Part shown: positions 49,901-59,224 of the stretch, in pieces
Layout: each line of letters opens with the position of its first letter
How positions within the stretch are numbered: the stretch's first letter is position 1
DNA from: Marthasterias glacialis
Lineage: Eukaryota; Echinodermata; Asteroidea; Forcipulatida; Asteriidae
Reading direction: 5' to 3'
DNA length: 64,000 bases
Assembly (NCBI GenBank): GCA_911728455.2
Contig: OU452233.1
Location: forward strand, 11,156,167 to 11,220,166
Notes under the pieces: model-generated
Told to the model about the DNA's origin: nothing
Databases searched by the model: none
Seen by the model: only the letters and a program-made list of their open reading frames with translations
Position numbers and translations under genes: made by a program

Positions 49901-52900
49901 CCTCCAAACGATCGAAAATTTATTGATTATTATCTGATGATTACCCTTAGTACAGAAATATGAAATTTAGAATCATTGAAGTAACCAATTTTATCTTTCA
50001 ATAAAATACAGGTCCCGGGCTGGGATTATCACAGTGTTTGTCAGTGGCGTCTGTTAGCAACAAGTTTACTAAAAACTTAGCAACAGCCGTCGGTATTTCG
50101 AAGACGGGCTCGTCAACCGCGATTCTGTTATTTGCGCCGCTAACCCAACTATTGCTGGAAACATATGGGTGGAGGGGAACCATGCTGCTGATTGGAGGAT
50201 TCTCGTTTCATCTTGCCGTGTGTGGCGCTCTGATGATCACTGTCGATAAAAATACATGTCATAACAGTGACTATCACGTGATTCGACAAGATGAAAATCG
50301 AACTGAGGCTGAAAGTTGCCACGGATGTTGCCCATGTTGGAAGTCTGTTTTGCAAAATCTCGATTTTGAACTGCTCTCCAATTTGCGTTACTGGGCCGCT
50401 GCAGTTATTAACTGTTGCAGTAATGCAAGTTTTGACATGTGGACTGTTTTCTTTGTGTCAATGGCTCAGTCCAAAGGATTTTCTTCCAATGATGCCGCGA
50501 TTGTTTTCACCATTGCAGGCGTTGCCAATTTATTATCTAAACTGACTCAAGGTTTGTTTGTGGACCGATTGATGTCGTCTTACTGGGGTCCGATATGTAC
50601 ACTGATATGCATAGCATCTTTGATGTTCTTCATAACTCCATGGTTAAAAACATTTTGGCCATTGGCGATGTCAACGTTCATTATATTCTTTTGCCACGGA
50701 ATGAACGCGTGTTTGCAAGAACTTTTGTTCAAACAAATTCTGGGAGCAGATTTGCTGGTTAGCTTATATGGATGGCTTGGGCTAAAACTAGCAATTGTAG
50801 CATTCACCATTGAGTTTCTTCCAGGTAGGTTAAACAATATAAGTATAAATAAAAATTTAAAAAACCTGAAGTTGAAGTAACAAAGTATGCCGCCAAGTAG
50901 CAAGCTAAAACAATGCGTCACTTTACTCCACTATACCCGCGTGCAACTCTCTTGTTGGATGCTGAGTTGACCATCTTTTGAAATCCGAAAGACAAGTTCA
51001 AAATCAATGTGAGTGTTCTCCCTACGTAGATTACTATTTCGTGTTTCTTTCAATATAACATAAGTCATTGAATACCCAGTAGGAATGATGCCATTTTGAT
51101 GAGATAAGCATTGACCAACAAATTATCAAATCAGCGCAACAATTTCAATGAGGAATGTTAAAGATGCATTTTGCAATTTTAGGCCAATTGGACTGCCAAA
51201 AAAATGAAGTGAACGTTGCATTTTTTATTTTTTATTTGTTGTTTGTTTGTTCGTTGGGTTAATTGGTTTGTTTTTGTAAAAAAAAAAAAAAAACAAGTAA
51301 TCGATGATGCACACAGTGTGTATTACGTGTGGATGTGTGTACTTCAATTATGGGGTTTACATAATTTGTTCAGTTGTTCAGTTGCTGATGTCACGTGATC
51401 AGCCCGAAAATCACTATAACTTCCGAACGCTTTAGCAAATTTTAACCAGACATGGACATAAGGACAACTTACCAAAGCTAGGTCATGGGTCAAAGGACAC
51501 CTACTAGGGGCCATTTATCTTAAATAAGAGAATTTTTTTTAAGCCATGTTTGGTCATATGCATCTTGGCTACAGCCCCGTGTAAGGTCGGCTGATATTGG
51601 TGCTTTGTGAAGCACAAACATTGTGCTCCAGTTGATTATTAAATCGCTTTGCTTTGAAGTTCATTATATCACTGTGACCTTGTTAGTTTCGTTGTTGCCG
51701 CTGAAAAAATCAGGCATTTTTAAGTAATTTATATTGACGGATAGTTTGGAGAATTTCGGATAGTGACACTGTCCATGATCAATTATTCAGTTTGTAACTG
51801 GCCATCACGTCACTGTCTACCAAGTCTACGGTAATTCAGATGCGTTGTCGTCCCAAGTGAGTTTTTTATTGTAAGAAAAACATTATCAATGAATGATGTG
51901 TGCACGTTGAATATCGAATGCAATGTACGGGTGGTATGAACAGTCTCCAAGTTGATCGAATAAATATATATTTATCGATCACATTGTCACACTAATTATT
52001 TACGAATCGAAGATATGACGCTTTAACATAAGTATGTTCTTGTTTTCCTTCCAGGATTGATATACGACTTGAGTGGTAGCGCCGATGGGGCATTTATCTT
52101 CATTGGTATCGTGATATCAGTTCCGTTGATTCCATTGTTAATCATGAGATGTAAGGGGATCGTGTAAACTTGCTGATAAACTCAACGTGATGGACGTTGC
52201 AAGATAAAGTGACCGATTGCTCTCTGCATAATATAGTGCATCGTGGTGCAGCATGGTGAACAGTGCACAGGACAGTAAATCGCTACCGGGTCGGAAGTTG
52301 GCTCAAGTTTATTACCACCGGTCTGAACCCCGTCAATTGGTTTTACTGGGCTGTCTTGTGCAGGCCTCCTTTGAGCTGTTCAGGTGTTTGTTATGAAAGC
52401 CCTCCACTTTTGTTTGAGCAGTCTTTGTGTTAAGTTAGTAAATTTCATTTACCGAAATTCTCGCCTCCTCCCCGTGTACCACCTTTTAACGGTAGACACC
52501 TGTGGCACTATAACACCATCATAAATTAAGGGGTGTAAAGTGTGGTTTGGTACCCTTGCATCGGGAGTACATTCTGCTAATGTTGCGTCTGGTTCGGTTC
52601 TTGGAGTTTTACTTAGTTGCCATTACAATTCGGTGCCGGAGGAGACTTTCCCTTCTTTTTCCCACTGGGTTTTTGGGGTTTTCTCTCCTCTCTTGAACTG
52701 GCCTAGGTGCAATGTATAGCTGAATTTCATTATTACACCTCAATAGTCATCGGGTGTATTCATTCAAATGTTAATGTCGTTTTAATTTGGGCTGATTTTG
52801 ATTTACCTAAACATAATTACAAACTTAGCTCTCAAAAGTATTCTGCTCTACTTACATTATGGTATTCTGTTTGTAATGATTGGATTAGCATGCAACCTGG

Positions 52901-55900
52901 CCTATGCCATTTCAGCTGTTTATTTAAATTTTCCATTTGGCTTTAAGTACATGTGCAAACCTTCTGTCATTCGATTACTGCCGGGAATCAATTTTGCTAA
53001 TTAATGTTTAAGATCTTGCGGATGGTTCTGCTGGAGATCACTGTTGTGTTAAATTGATGATTTCGCGGATTGGATTACTACCAGAAATCAATTTTGTTAA
53101 ATGAGCAGTTTTCAGTTTTGGGAATCAGTTTGTCAAATTGGTTACATTCATGTTGATGTATGGTCTCGCGGTATACTATCGACAGAGACTTGTTTTAAGA
53201 TTATGTCTTTGAGTATGGAGTTTAAATGAAAAGGCTGCTCAGGCCACTCAGTGCAAACAAATTATCTCATTGTCGTATGTGGTAATAATGAGTATGCTGC
53301 GACAATGCACTCATATGCATCCGATATTTATGCAATATTTACATTTATTTTACAATATCTAAAAGCATCCATTCGTTTGTTTTGTGTCATAATTTTGTCG
53401 AAGTCCATTAAAAGACGTTGGTCAAAAATTCGACTTACTAATTTACTGGCAGGCAAAATTACATGAATACATTCAAGCTCGTTTATATAGTAAAAAAGCC
53501 AAGTTGCCCGATCCGAAGATCGGGTTTTGAGCGGTCGGTGTTGGGTGAAATGAAGGGGGATGAAGGGTATAGATAGATAATTGGGGTATAAAGTGGCTAG
53601 TCTAATCTGACAAAATCGTACCATCAAAACCGGCAACATCTCCTTCGTAGTTTAGGTGATTTTAAAGTATATTGTTGAGGTCTTCCATGGATTTTGGAGC
53701 AGTTTTTCGTTACATCCTGTTTTTGAAATTGAAATTTGTAAGACATTACACATGATGGGGCTGGACGTAAGTCTGATACTGTGCGTTCGTATGAACATAC
53801 ATGTAGTTGCAAGAAAGAATTTGGCTTCGTGTTAATAGCATTCTGCTTGAGGAACAACTGTCTGGTGAAGAGGGAAATGTCTCATCAAGGAAAGCTGCAT
53901 TGACTTTTCAACATGAAGGTTTCGTCTTTGAAAGGTCTGGCAAAACCAACCGGCTCTTTTCAGAGCCAGCACTTCTCACAAGAAGAGATTCTTACATTGT
54001 CTGTTCGCAAGAGTTTTGTTATTAGTCATTTTGTTCCATTCGACACCATATTCGTTCATCTTAGGATCAAGTGTATCTGCCCCCCCCCCGGAATTGTAAA
54101 CGCATTATAATCTAGTTTCAAGCAAGGTGATTATTGCGTTGTCACTACTTATCTTTAATCATAGATTAATCAGAGATTGTACAAGACCAGTTCACTCCGA
54201 TAAACAGTGCATCAATTAAATAAAAAGCAATGTTATGACGGTTAACGTTATGGTGTTTCTTTTGCTGAACTCCTCTCCCCTTTAGTTTTCTCAGTCGAGG
54301 CAAATGTTGGTGCAATCATGTGTTCTATTAAAAAAACACGTTTTAACTTTTACTCCATTCTTGGGGCTAAAGTACTCAACTACTAAGTAAATACAGGACA
54401 CAACGTTTTGGGTAACGTTGCAGGGTCAAAAGATTGGGTAGTTATTTGTTGGGTACAGTTTGACACAACATAGTTGGGTCAACATTTTGAAGCATTGTTG
54501 GGAAAATGTTTTACACAGGAATTGAGTAAATTTTGACGCAACCCCTGTTGCGTAGCGTTTTACCCCGCTGACGACCATGTTCCCTTTTTACCACCACAAA
54601 GAGTAAAATTTTAAGCAACATTGGGTATTTTTTTCTGCGAATGATTTGCCTGCGAATTGTTAATAAATGTACGAGTGTATGCCACACATTGCATTATGGG
54701 AAAAATGTTTCCACGTGGGCCAATTTACCTCATCGTTTGTTACTTCTTACCACTTGTTGTGCAAATGTTACACTGCTTAATGGTAAAACAACTGTTGTTT
54801 TACCCATTTCTTGGGTAAACAGTCTTGATTGGAACCTCTTTGTTGTGCTAACTGATTTCTTAACCACTTTTGAGTATATAACCTTTTTCATTGTGTAATA
54901 GTTTTACACAAGTGAGGGGTAATACAAAAATTGTGGTTTTGCCCAATATTGAGCAAATGTTACACAATATTTTTACCCAGCTGTTTTACACAGCAAATAT
55001 TTACACTTCTTTTTTAGAGTGTGTGAACGTCGTGGATATAGAACAATGGGGATCATGTGCACAGTAGACTCTGCGCAAACGACTCTGTCCGGATAAACGA
55101 CTCTGTGGGGTTCGCAAACCAACTAAACGGCTGCTGCATGTAAGATTTGAGAAACACCACGAAAGTGTGGCCCTTGTGGTCACACGGGTCAAGAATAACA
55201 CAGCACCTAAGGGAAAACAGAGGGAGTGTGTGCTAAAACTTAACTTACAATGGTCCCGAAGGACTGCCGCTGCATGACAAAAACACTGAATAATGCGGGA
55301 AAAGCGGCGATTTGCCCGTGAAGCAAAATTGACATAATCTTCCCCAAGAAAAAAACCCTTACAATGTTCATTGGCCTATCCACGTGCTTATTATACCTAT
55401 GCTATACCCAACCATGTAGCACTAGCAATAAACTAGACTTCTCCATGACCTAACACACTGTCAACTATCCATCAAGGCCTATTTGTTGTTGGGTTTAGCA
55501 GTCAGAGTAGGTCACCATTCCCCTGACACTAAGAAAATAGTGGCTTGTCTACACCCAAAGTAATAGGAGCCGCTCAACCAAGGCAATCCTAATCGTTCAC
55601 AGCTGACCAACCATAAAGCCATGGCCATTCAACTTTGGTATGTTGTTTCGTGATAGAATGAAGTTGGAAATCACTGTTTTTTTTTGTTTTTTTTAGCGTT
55701 TATGAGTGAATCAAGTAATTCAACAAAATACGTAATCGTGTGGTAGTTTACAGTAGGGTCGTTTCCAATGGCATGAGTTTATCCTTTTGCCCACCCCGTA
55801 AAAAAAAAAATGTATCCCGTATAACGATAAATAAATTTAAAAAAAATAATATTTAAACATGTAGTTATGGCATGAGTTTATCCCCTGCCCATGGTAGCCT

Positions 55901-56350
55901 ACGTTCATACATTTATTGAGTGAAAGAGTTTCAATTTCAGAGCAAAACATGGCTATAGTGGCCAAGAAACTGTTCGTGTCATGCATTTTTCATGAAGGCA
56001 ATTTTTAAGTTATCCAGATATAAGTTTATTAAGCCTTTTTTTTAAATGTTTATTTTCCCTAAGCCAAACGCTTACCTTAAAATTGAACAAAGAATGTCAC
56101 CCTAACCAAAGGTTTTACCTGAACCGCTGCCAACACCGAGATGCCTGAGTTTTCCGCCCTTTGCCAAAGAAGCCACTACGACCGGACTTCCGAGCAGTTT
56201 GTCCCGTAAGGCCACTCCGAGAACCTTGCTGCACCATGGTAAGTAAGTTGCATCAGACTCCACGTATCTGACAAAGGTTTGATAACATTTCTGGTAGTGG
56301 GCAGAATCCAGCTGAAGCGTTGGGTGAAACTTCTCGATTTGTCCGTCCAT
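37477..56350 (-). CDS. HNMT: histamine N-methyltransferase-like protein, 3 exons, 310 aa
   Basis: Exons: 56350-56119, 41995-41669, 37850-37477. Every junction is phase 1: TCAG|GTAAAA to TTGAAAG|GTAAACTT, and TCTG|GTAATT to TTTCAG|AGACTG. The joined frame is 933 nt, close to the ~292 aa of vertebrate HNMT, an AdoMet-dependent cytosolic enzyme that methylates histamine. Visible family features are an AdoMet loop GVGSGSGK split by intron 1, VVEPSEEQMSIYRESL, FDWHQETLEEHQ, IYYGG and DIPRCFIDVTT. The N-terminal VES glutamate that contacts histamine appears kept. By my alignment the family's active-site Gln before the YY motif is His (ALHSIYY), and the C-terminal Asn is Asp. The substrate may therefore differ. 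Intron 1 (14.1 kb) encloses a complete transporter gene on the plus strand; intron 2 holds a broken Penelope-like element. Confidence 0.9.
37930..38600 (+). repeat. dispersed repeat family, copy C
   Basis: Opens with palindromic GTTCGGGCACGGCCCGGAAC and a second GTTCGG...CCGGGAACAC unit. A short TTC tract and GGCGATTGTCC follow, then GATGACGTCATCAGGTGTCG (CRE at 38293-38300), and later CAAACCGGAAGTTGAAG with a minus-strand DR5-type pair at 38425-38441. A further TGACGTCA is at 38589-38596. The same order occurs at 59.1-59.6 kb, and inverted at 1.5-3.7 kb. It lies just upstream (minus sense) of the last HNMT-like exon, inside intron 2. Confidence 0.8.
39235..41060 (-). pseudogene. broken Penelope-like retroelement
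   Basis: On the minus strand the N-terminal part (LKFCPTPREPDQLSF, RRLRLREYFHV, MKGADKGSAVVV) leads into a Penelope-type reverse transcriptase: LLPKIHKPNNPGRPI, LDVSSLYTNIPNSEGI, QGTAMGTKM, RFIDDFF, INFLDVTV-like VNFLDVTV and YSKPTDSH. It is disabled. There is an in-frame TAG near 40720, a frameshift near 40000, an extra T in the run near 39465, and a TAG right after KPTDSH. The sequence then ends, so the GIY-YIG endonuclease domain is missing. It sits in intron 2 of the HNMT-like gene in the same orientation. Confidence 0.85.
42108..43130. mobile_element. non-autonomous DNA transposon with ~55-bp TIRs and TTAA flanks
   Basis: The left arm (from ~42119: CTAACGAGTTTTTAATAAAT, ending GACATCAT) is repeated inverted at the right end (to ~43118) with only a few mismatches. 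The arms are ~1 kb apart. TTAA occurs exactly outside both ends (42108-42111 and 43127-43130), the target signature of piggyBac-like elements. The interior has no transposase frame; it includes a poly-A run at 43027. It is inserted in intron 1 of the HNMT-like gene. Confidence 0.75.
43131..44040. other. non-coding intronic sequence with GGGGCACAATGTGCCCC palindrome
   Basis: A near-perfect palindrome GGGGGGCACAATGTGCCCCC lies at about 43145-43165. Homopolymer runs and a NGGCCGCC-rich stretch (AAAATGGCCGCCATTTTTGG, itself a palindrome) follow near 43380. A TGACGTCA is at 43837-43844. No coding content was recognised. Confidence 0.5.
44041..44195. repeat. short tandem repeat, three units of ~52 bp
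   Basis: Units begin GTACAAGTCGTGAATATTGG and contain GGCGTCAATATTTGCGACTT. The third is shortened and diverged. Confidence 0.75.
44725..52167 (+). CDS. monocarboxylate-transporter-like MFS permease (SLC16 type), 4 exons, 427 aa
   Basis: Exons: 44725-44938, 48635-48778, 50012-50824, 52055-52167. All junctions are phase 1 with good sites (GCAA|GTACGT, TTATAG|CC; GCAG|GTAAAC, ATACAG|GT; CCAG|GTAGGT, TTCCAG|GA). The product has the 12-helix layout of plasma-membrane H+-linked carboxylate transporters: GISGWIAVLTRWMSFF in helix 1, ST-PFAGLIGRRLGTG between helices 2 and 3, NLATAVGISKTGSS in helix 5. A Cys-rich central loop (CHGCCPCW) and FLPGLIYDLSGS before the last helix follow. The substrate cannot be read from sequence. 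ATG 44725 has a strong context (GAGCCATGG); ATG 44704 would add 7 residues. A CAG acceptor at 44695 suggests an upstream non-coding exon. The whole gene lies in intron 1 of the minus-strand HNMT-like gene. Confidence 0.88.
45053..45420. repeat. dispersed repeat with internal duplication, intron 1 of the transporter
   Basis: ACGGAGCCCTTAATGG at 45053 and the following AAATTGGACGGGTGAAC...ATTCC resemble 56697-56800 (ACGGAGCCCCTAAGGGG...). The segment from CGGAATATTTTCATCAAAAT to AGGGGCCCCGTA occurs twice (~45226-45270 and ~45367-45421). Confidence 0.6.
45425..45575 (-). pseudogene. second Penelope-like fragment (N-terminal part only)
   Basis: The minus strand reads KKWNKTLTNKSFHLLML, EEQCQQCIDDQLL. 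This matches the 5' coding part of the element at 40.9 kb (KKWNKTLTNTSFHLLIV, VQCQQCIDEQLL). Nothing else of the element is present. Confidence 0.75.
46560..46926. repeat. tetranucleotide simple repeat (TTTG/TCTG/TTGC)
   Basis: A long GTTTGTTTGTTGGGTTG-type tract with embedded (CTGT)n and a terminal (TTGC)n block. Every frame is open, giving artefactual cysteine/leucine- or lysine/glutamine-rich frames. Confidence 0.95.
47260..47480. repeat. dispersed repeat family, degenerate copy D
   Basis: GAACTTCCGGTTTTGGATAGG, then AGGTCAAATCAGGTCA (half sites four bases apart), and TGACGTCA at 47457-47464. The elements are in the same order as in copies A and B, but much diverged. It lies in intron 1 of the transporter. 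Confidence 0.6.
47500..48620. other. transporter intron sequence, nothing recognised
   Basis: AT-rich intronic DNA between transporter exons 1 and 2, with no other supportable feature. Confidence 0.5.
49665..49824. repeat. 160-bp foldback element with hammerhead-like and histone-3'-end-like motifs
   Basis: The ends are perfect 20-bp inverted repeats (AATTTGCGGGTACAACCATG). Inside, GGAGGAGTG..GGCTC (from 49700) pairs with GAGCC..CACTCCTCC (from 49771). 49716-49749 reads CTGGAGA, a 7-bp stem (CGAGCAG/CTGTTCG, loop AGTATA), then AAACGTC, which resembles a degraded type I hammerhead core. 49761-49776 (GGCTCTCTTCAGAGCC) is a histone-type stem-loop, followed by ACCAC and an AAAAGAGA purine run. 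It lies in intron 2 of the transporter. Confidence 0.7.
52168..53760. other. non-coding, transporter 3' UTR and HNMT-like intron
   Basis: The first part should be the transporter 3' UTR; no canonical AATAAA is obvious in the first 300 bp. A palindromic CCGATCCGAAGATCGGG is at about 53508. The near-duplicated phrase GGGAATCA.TTTTG..AA recurs around 52982, 53083 and 53117, suggesting a ~100-bp degenerate repeat. Confidence 0.4.
53880..54010 (+). repeat. second copy of the histone-3'-end-like stem-loop
   Basis: 53952-53967 is GGCTCTTTTCAGAGCC, preceded by CCAAC and followed 13 bases later by AAGAAGAGA (53980-53988), close to a histone downstream element. No histone coding sequence precedes it. 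It shares the GGCTCT-stem and purine run with 49.7 kb, and a GTTCGCAAGA-type end. Confidence 0.6.
54300..55022 (-). repeat. probable MITE rich in TTGGGTA motifs
   Basis: The minus-strand end reads CACTCTAAAAAAGAAGTGTA, a start typical of several animal MITE families. The interior is full of inverted TTGGGTAA/TTACCCAA and GTGTAAAA/TTTTACAC motifs. The left boundary is uncertain. Confidence 0.45.
55025..56118. other. HNMT-like intron 1, no other feature
   Basis: Ordinary intronic sequence next to the exon 1 donor at 56118. A TTTTTAAG..CATGAGTTTATCC phrase is repeated near 55773 and 55867. Confidence 0.4.
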
Positions 56351-56482
56351 GTTGTTTGAGTTGTCAGAATGGGTGAGTGCATAGCTCTATGGTGAGTGCA
56401 ACTTCTACTGTATTCCGCTTACAGGTTGAGTTCAATCATAGACCAAGGTTCAATTGAAAGAACGTGGTCACTTTTATCAATT

Positions 56483-56506
56483 CACGTGCTGTGTGGTGAT
56501 CTTATA
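56483..56506 (-). promoter_or_regulatory. candidate promoter elements of the HNMT-like gene
   Basis: On the minus strand TATAAG (56506-56501) lies about 150 bp upstream of the start codon. A CACGTG E-box sits just downstream of it at 56483-56488. This is motif evidence only. Confidence 0.3.
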
Positions 56507-56689
56507 CCGATCTCTGACCTGGCATGTACATGTACACTGTAGAACAGGACTTTGACTACTACCGAAACGGCTGCCGACAAGCTACAACTCAACAATATCC
56601 GTTCAGAGCAGAGACAGTCCTTCAACAATTTAATAAGATGGCGTACTTGCATTGCTGTCCTTGGTAAAGCAAATTATTATAAAACTAAG

Positions 56690-57130
56690 CCAATTACGGA
56701 GCCCCTAAGGGGACACGTGAAGAAAAAAAATTGGACCGGTGAAAAAACAGTTGATAGTTATGTCATTCCCTCGAAATATTAATTCGTTTCCTCGAAAGGA
56801 AGGCTTCGTGGTCTATCAATAATCAAAAATGGGAGGGGGTGCACCTGTTTACCCCCAATTAATTAATGTGACACTGCTCACTGATAAACGAAAACGTTAT
56901 TATTTGCTTCTACCTACATAATGTAAAACATAAGTATTATGTTTTATTTTAATTAATTTAAACTTCACTTAATACCTTAATAGTATGTTTAGCAATGTTA
57001 TTAATCAATCTCATGATCGATACTCCATACTGTAGACTAGTAGATTAGTAGACTAGTAGTACTAGTACTAGTAGTGGCACTACTCCTGTATCCAGTCCAG
57101 TCATATTATTACAAGGTCTAATCAAGGCAA
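56690..57130. other. upstream of the HNMT-like gene: repeat remnant and microsatellite-like CTAGTA
   Basis: 56695-56800 is the repeat shared with 45053-45170. A short ACTAGTAG-type tandem lies at 57043-57080, similar to ACTAGTAGTAGAAGTAC at 25773 in the SET gene's first exon. No gene was seen. Confidence 0.5.
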
Positions 57131-57149
57131 TGCCCAAACATTGAGCTGT

Positions 57150-57489
57150 GTATAGACCATGTGACCCTTGTTTACAAAAGAGTGACCTTGTACATTCCAG
57201 GGCAATTACTGGCAGGCAAGATACTGCATGGGACATATGAGAAGTTTTACATTTTGTATCATAATTTCCACATAAATTCAATGGCTATTAAAATGAGAGC
57301 TGAACTAGTTGTGAGATGTGCCCCTTTCCTTCATATCCAAAGTTGATGACAATCGGACAGTGCAATCTCCATAAAATGAAAGATTTAAAGTATTTTCCCA
57401 TTGAGCCGTGTACAAATCCTGCCTGCAGGAAGTCCAGGTTCTGTGGCTCTTTTGTAAACATGTGATGTCACAGGTAACATGGTCTATAC
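57150..57489. repeat. foldback MITE
   Basis: GTATAGACCATGT at 57150-57162 is inverted as ACATGGTCTATAC at 57477-57489, and CTTGTTTACAAAAG is mirrored by CTTTTGTAAACATG. A half-copy lies in the last intron of the SET fusion gene (14245-14349). Confidence 0.7.
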
Positions 57490-57494
57490 TGTGT

Positions 57495-59090
57495 ATTGTT
57501 TGAAGAGAGATGGGGACACTAAACAGAGCAGTATGACAAGGTTAGTTCTGTAAAGAAAATACGAAAAGGCCCTAAGCTAGTAATAATTGGACATATTATT
57601 AATTATCAATGTTTTTTTTAATTTTTTTTTATTAACAAACATTCTCATTTACAAGCAATGGTTACCTCACGTGGTTCTTGGCTGGTAGTATGTCAACATA
57701 GGATTAAGAATGTCGCACCATACACCATAGGTTGACTACCACTCATGCCACTCCAGTACCCATATCGCCATCGTACCAGATGTCAATAATCCTTCGCCAC
57801 AAATAGTGGGGCTACATGCACCCATCCCCCTTTTTTATATTAAAAAAAATAATACCTTCCTTAAGTTCCTTTTGTTTAGAAAACTGTCACCAAAAGATGT
57901 GTATCCGGACCGCCCGTCAACACGTCAAGCAAAATTTTAAACTAAATGTCAAAAGGCATAATTGTATTAAAATATGAAACATTGTATAATTCTGTGATTA
58001 CTCAATTGTTGATGATCTGACGTTCAATTTATTTGACATGAAGGTTAATGTTAGATAAACGGCGGCTACAAATGATATAAGCAGCGGCGTAGCGACGGGG
58101 ATGGGTGGGGGTGGGGGATGTGACATCCCCATTGTTCCTAAGTCGGCATTTAGAGCCACAGTCGGCAAATTGAGCACCAAACTTACCCGAGTAAGGGCTC
58201 GGACTGAACACAAATCCATTCGGCATTTTCCTACTGGATTTGCCAAGTGACAATTTTTGTTTAATCCTTGTAGTGTGAGAAGTAAAACTTTGAATTACCA
58301 AAATTAATACTCTCGACAAGGTGTGGAAATCTACGCTCTGGAAACGCTAAAAGCAATGGGGCGTCGCCCCCGGACCCCATAAAAATGGTTGCCCCTATTA
58401 ACTCCAACAGAAGGGGATTTGTCCCGCGTCCAAAGTATTCAAAGTTTGAATTTAAAAATTAAACGTATATTTTCGGTAATTTGAAAACACTTAAAAACGT
58501 TGAGCTTCGCCCCCTGTACACCACTAGAATTTGTGTCTATACTCCAACAGAGGATTCGAAAAAAAATACGGATTTCAAAGCTTGCATTTTGAATATGAGT
58601 TGTCTAATGATCGGCATCTGACGAGGGTCATTTTAAACTTTCGAATCACTGACAAACCTCATGAGCGTTCGGGAGCCAAGCCCCCGACCCCCCCCCCCCC
58701 CCCCCCACATATCGGTGGGTCCCATGTCAGTTGATGTCAGTCGGTAAATTTAGGCTCCCCCCCCACACACACACACACAGAAAATAGCAAGAACATCTTT
58801 GTTGACAATCTAAATCATGATATGTCTTAGATTTGCATTAGTCAGTGCAGGGGGATGGACACATTTATAGGGTGCCCCCTGCGTTTGGGTGTGTCTTATT
58901 CTTAATTTTATCTTCAGAGCCAACCAAAGCACACGTCGTGAGTGTTTGTGCAATGATACGGACAGCCGGTGGGCAGGTACTAGACTCGGTAGCAAGCCAC
59001 ACTATCTAGCAAGCCTGCTTTTGTACATCATGTAGGGCCTACGTCTGTTCACATTGACCAGTGCGTTCATCACACCCGTAGACCAGTTTT
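57495..59090. other. non-coding with scattered repeat remnants
   Basis: C-rich runs at 58686-58706 and 58757-58780, and GCCCCCGGACCCC-type fragments (58365-58380, 58676-58690) like those in the hAT-type MITE at 16.3 kb. No gene was recognised. Confidence 0.4.
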
Positions 59091-59094
59091 TTTT

Positions 59095-59192
59095 TTTAAG
59101 TGTTCGGGCACTCAGCCCGGAACACCTATTGATTAGGTGTTCGGGCACTAGCCCGGAACACCTCTTGATTTTGTTCGGTTTTTTTTTTTTGG

Positions 59193-59224
<32 letters not shown>

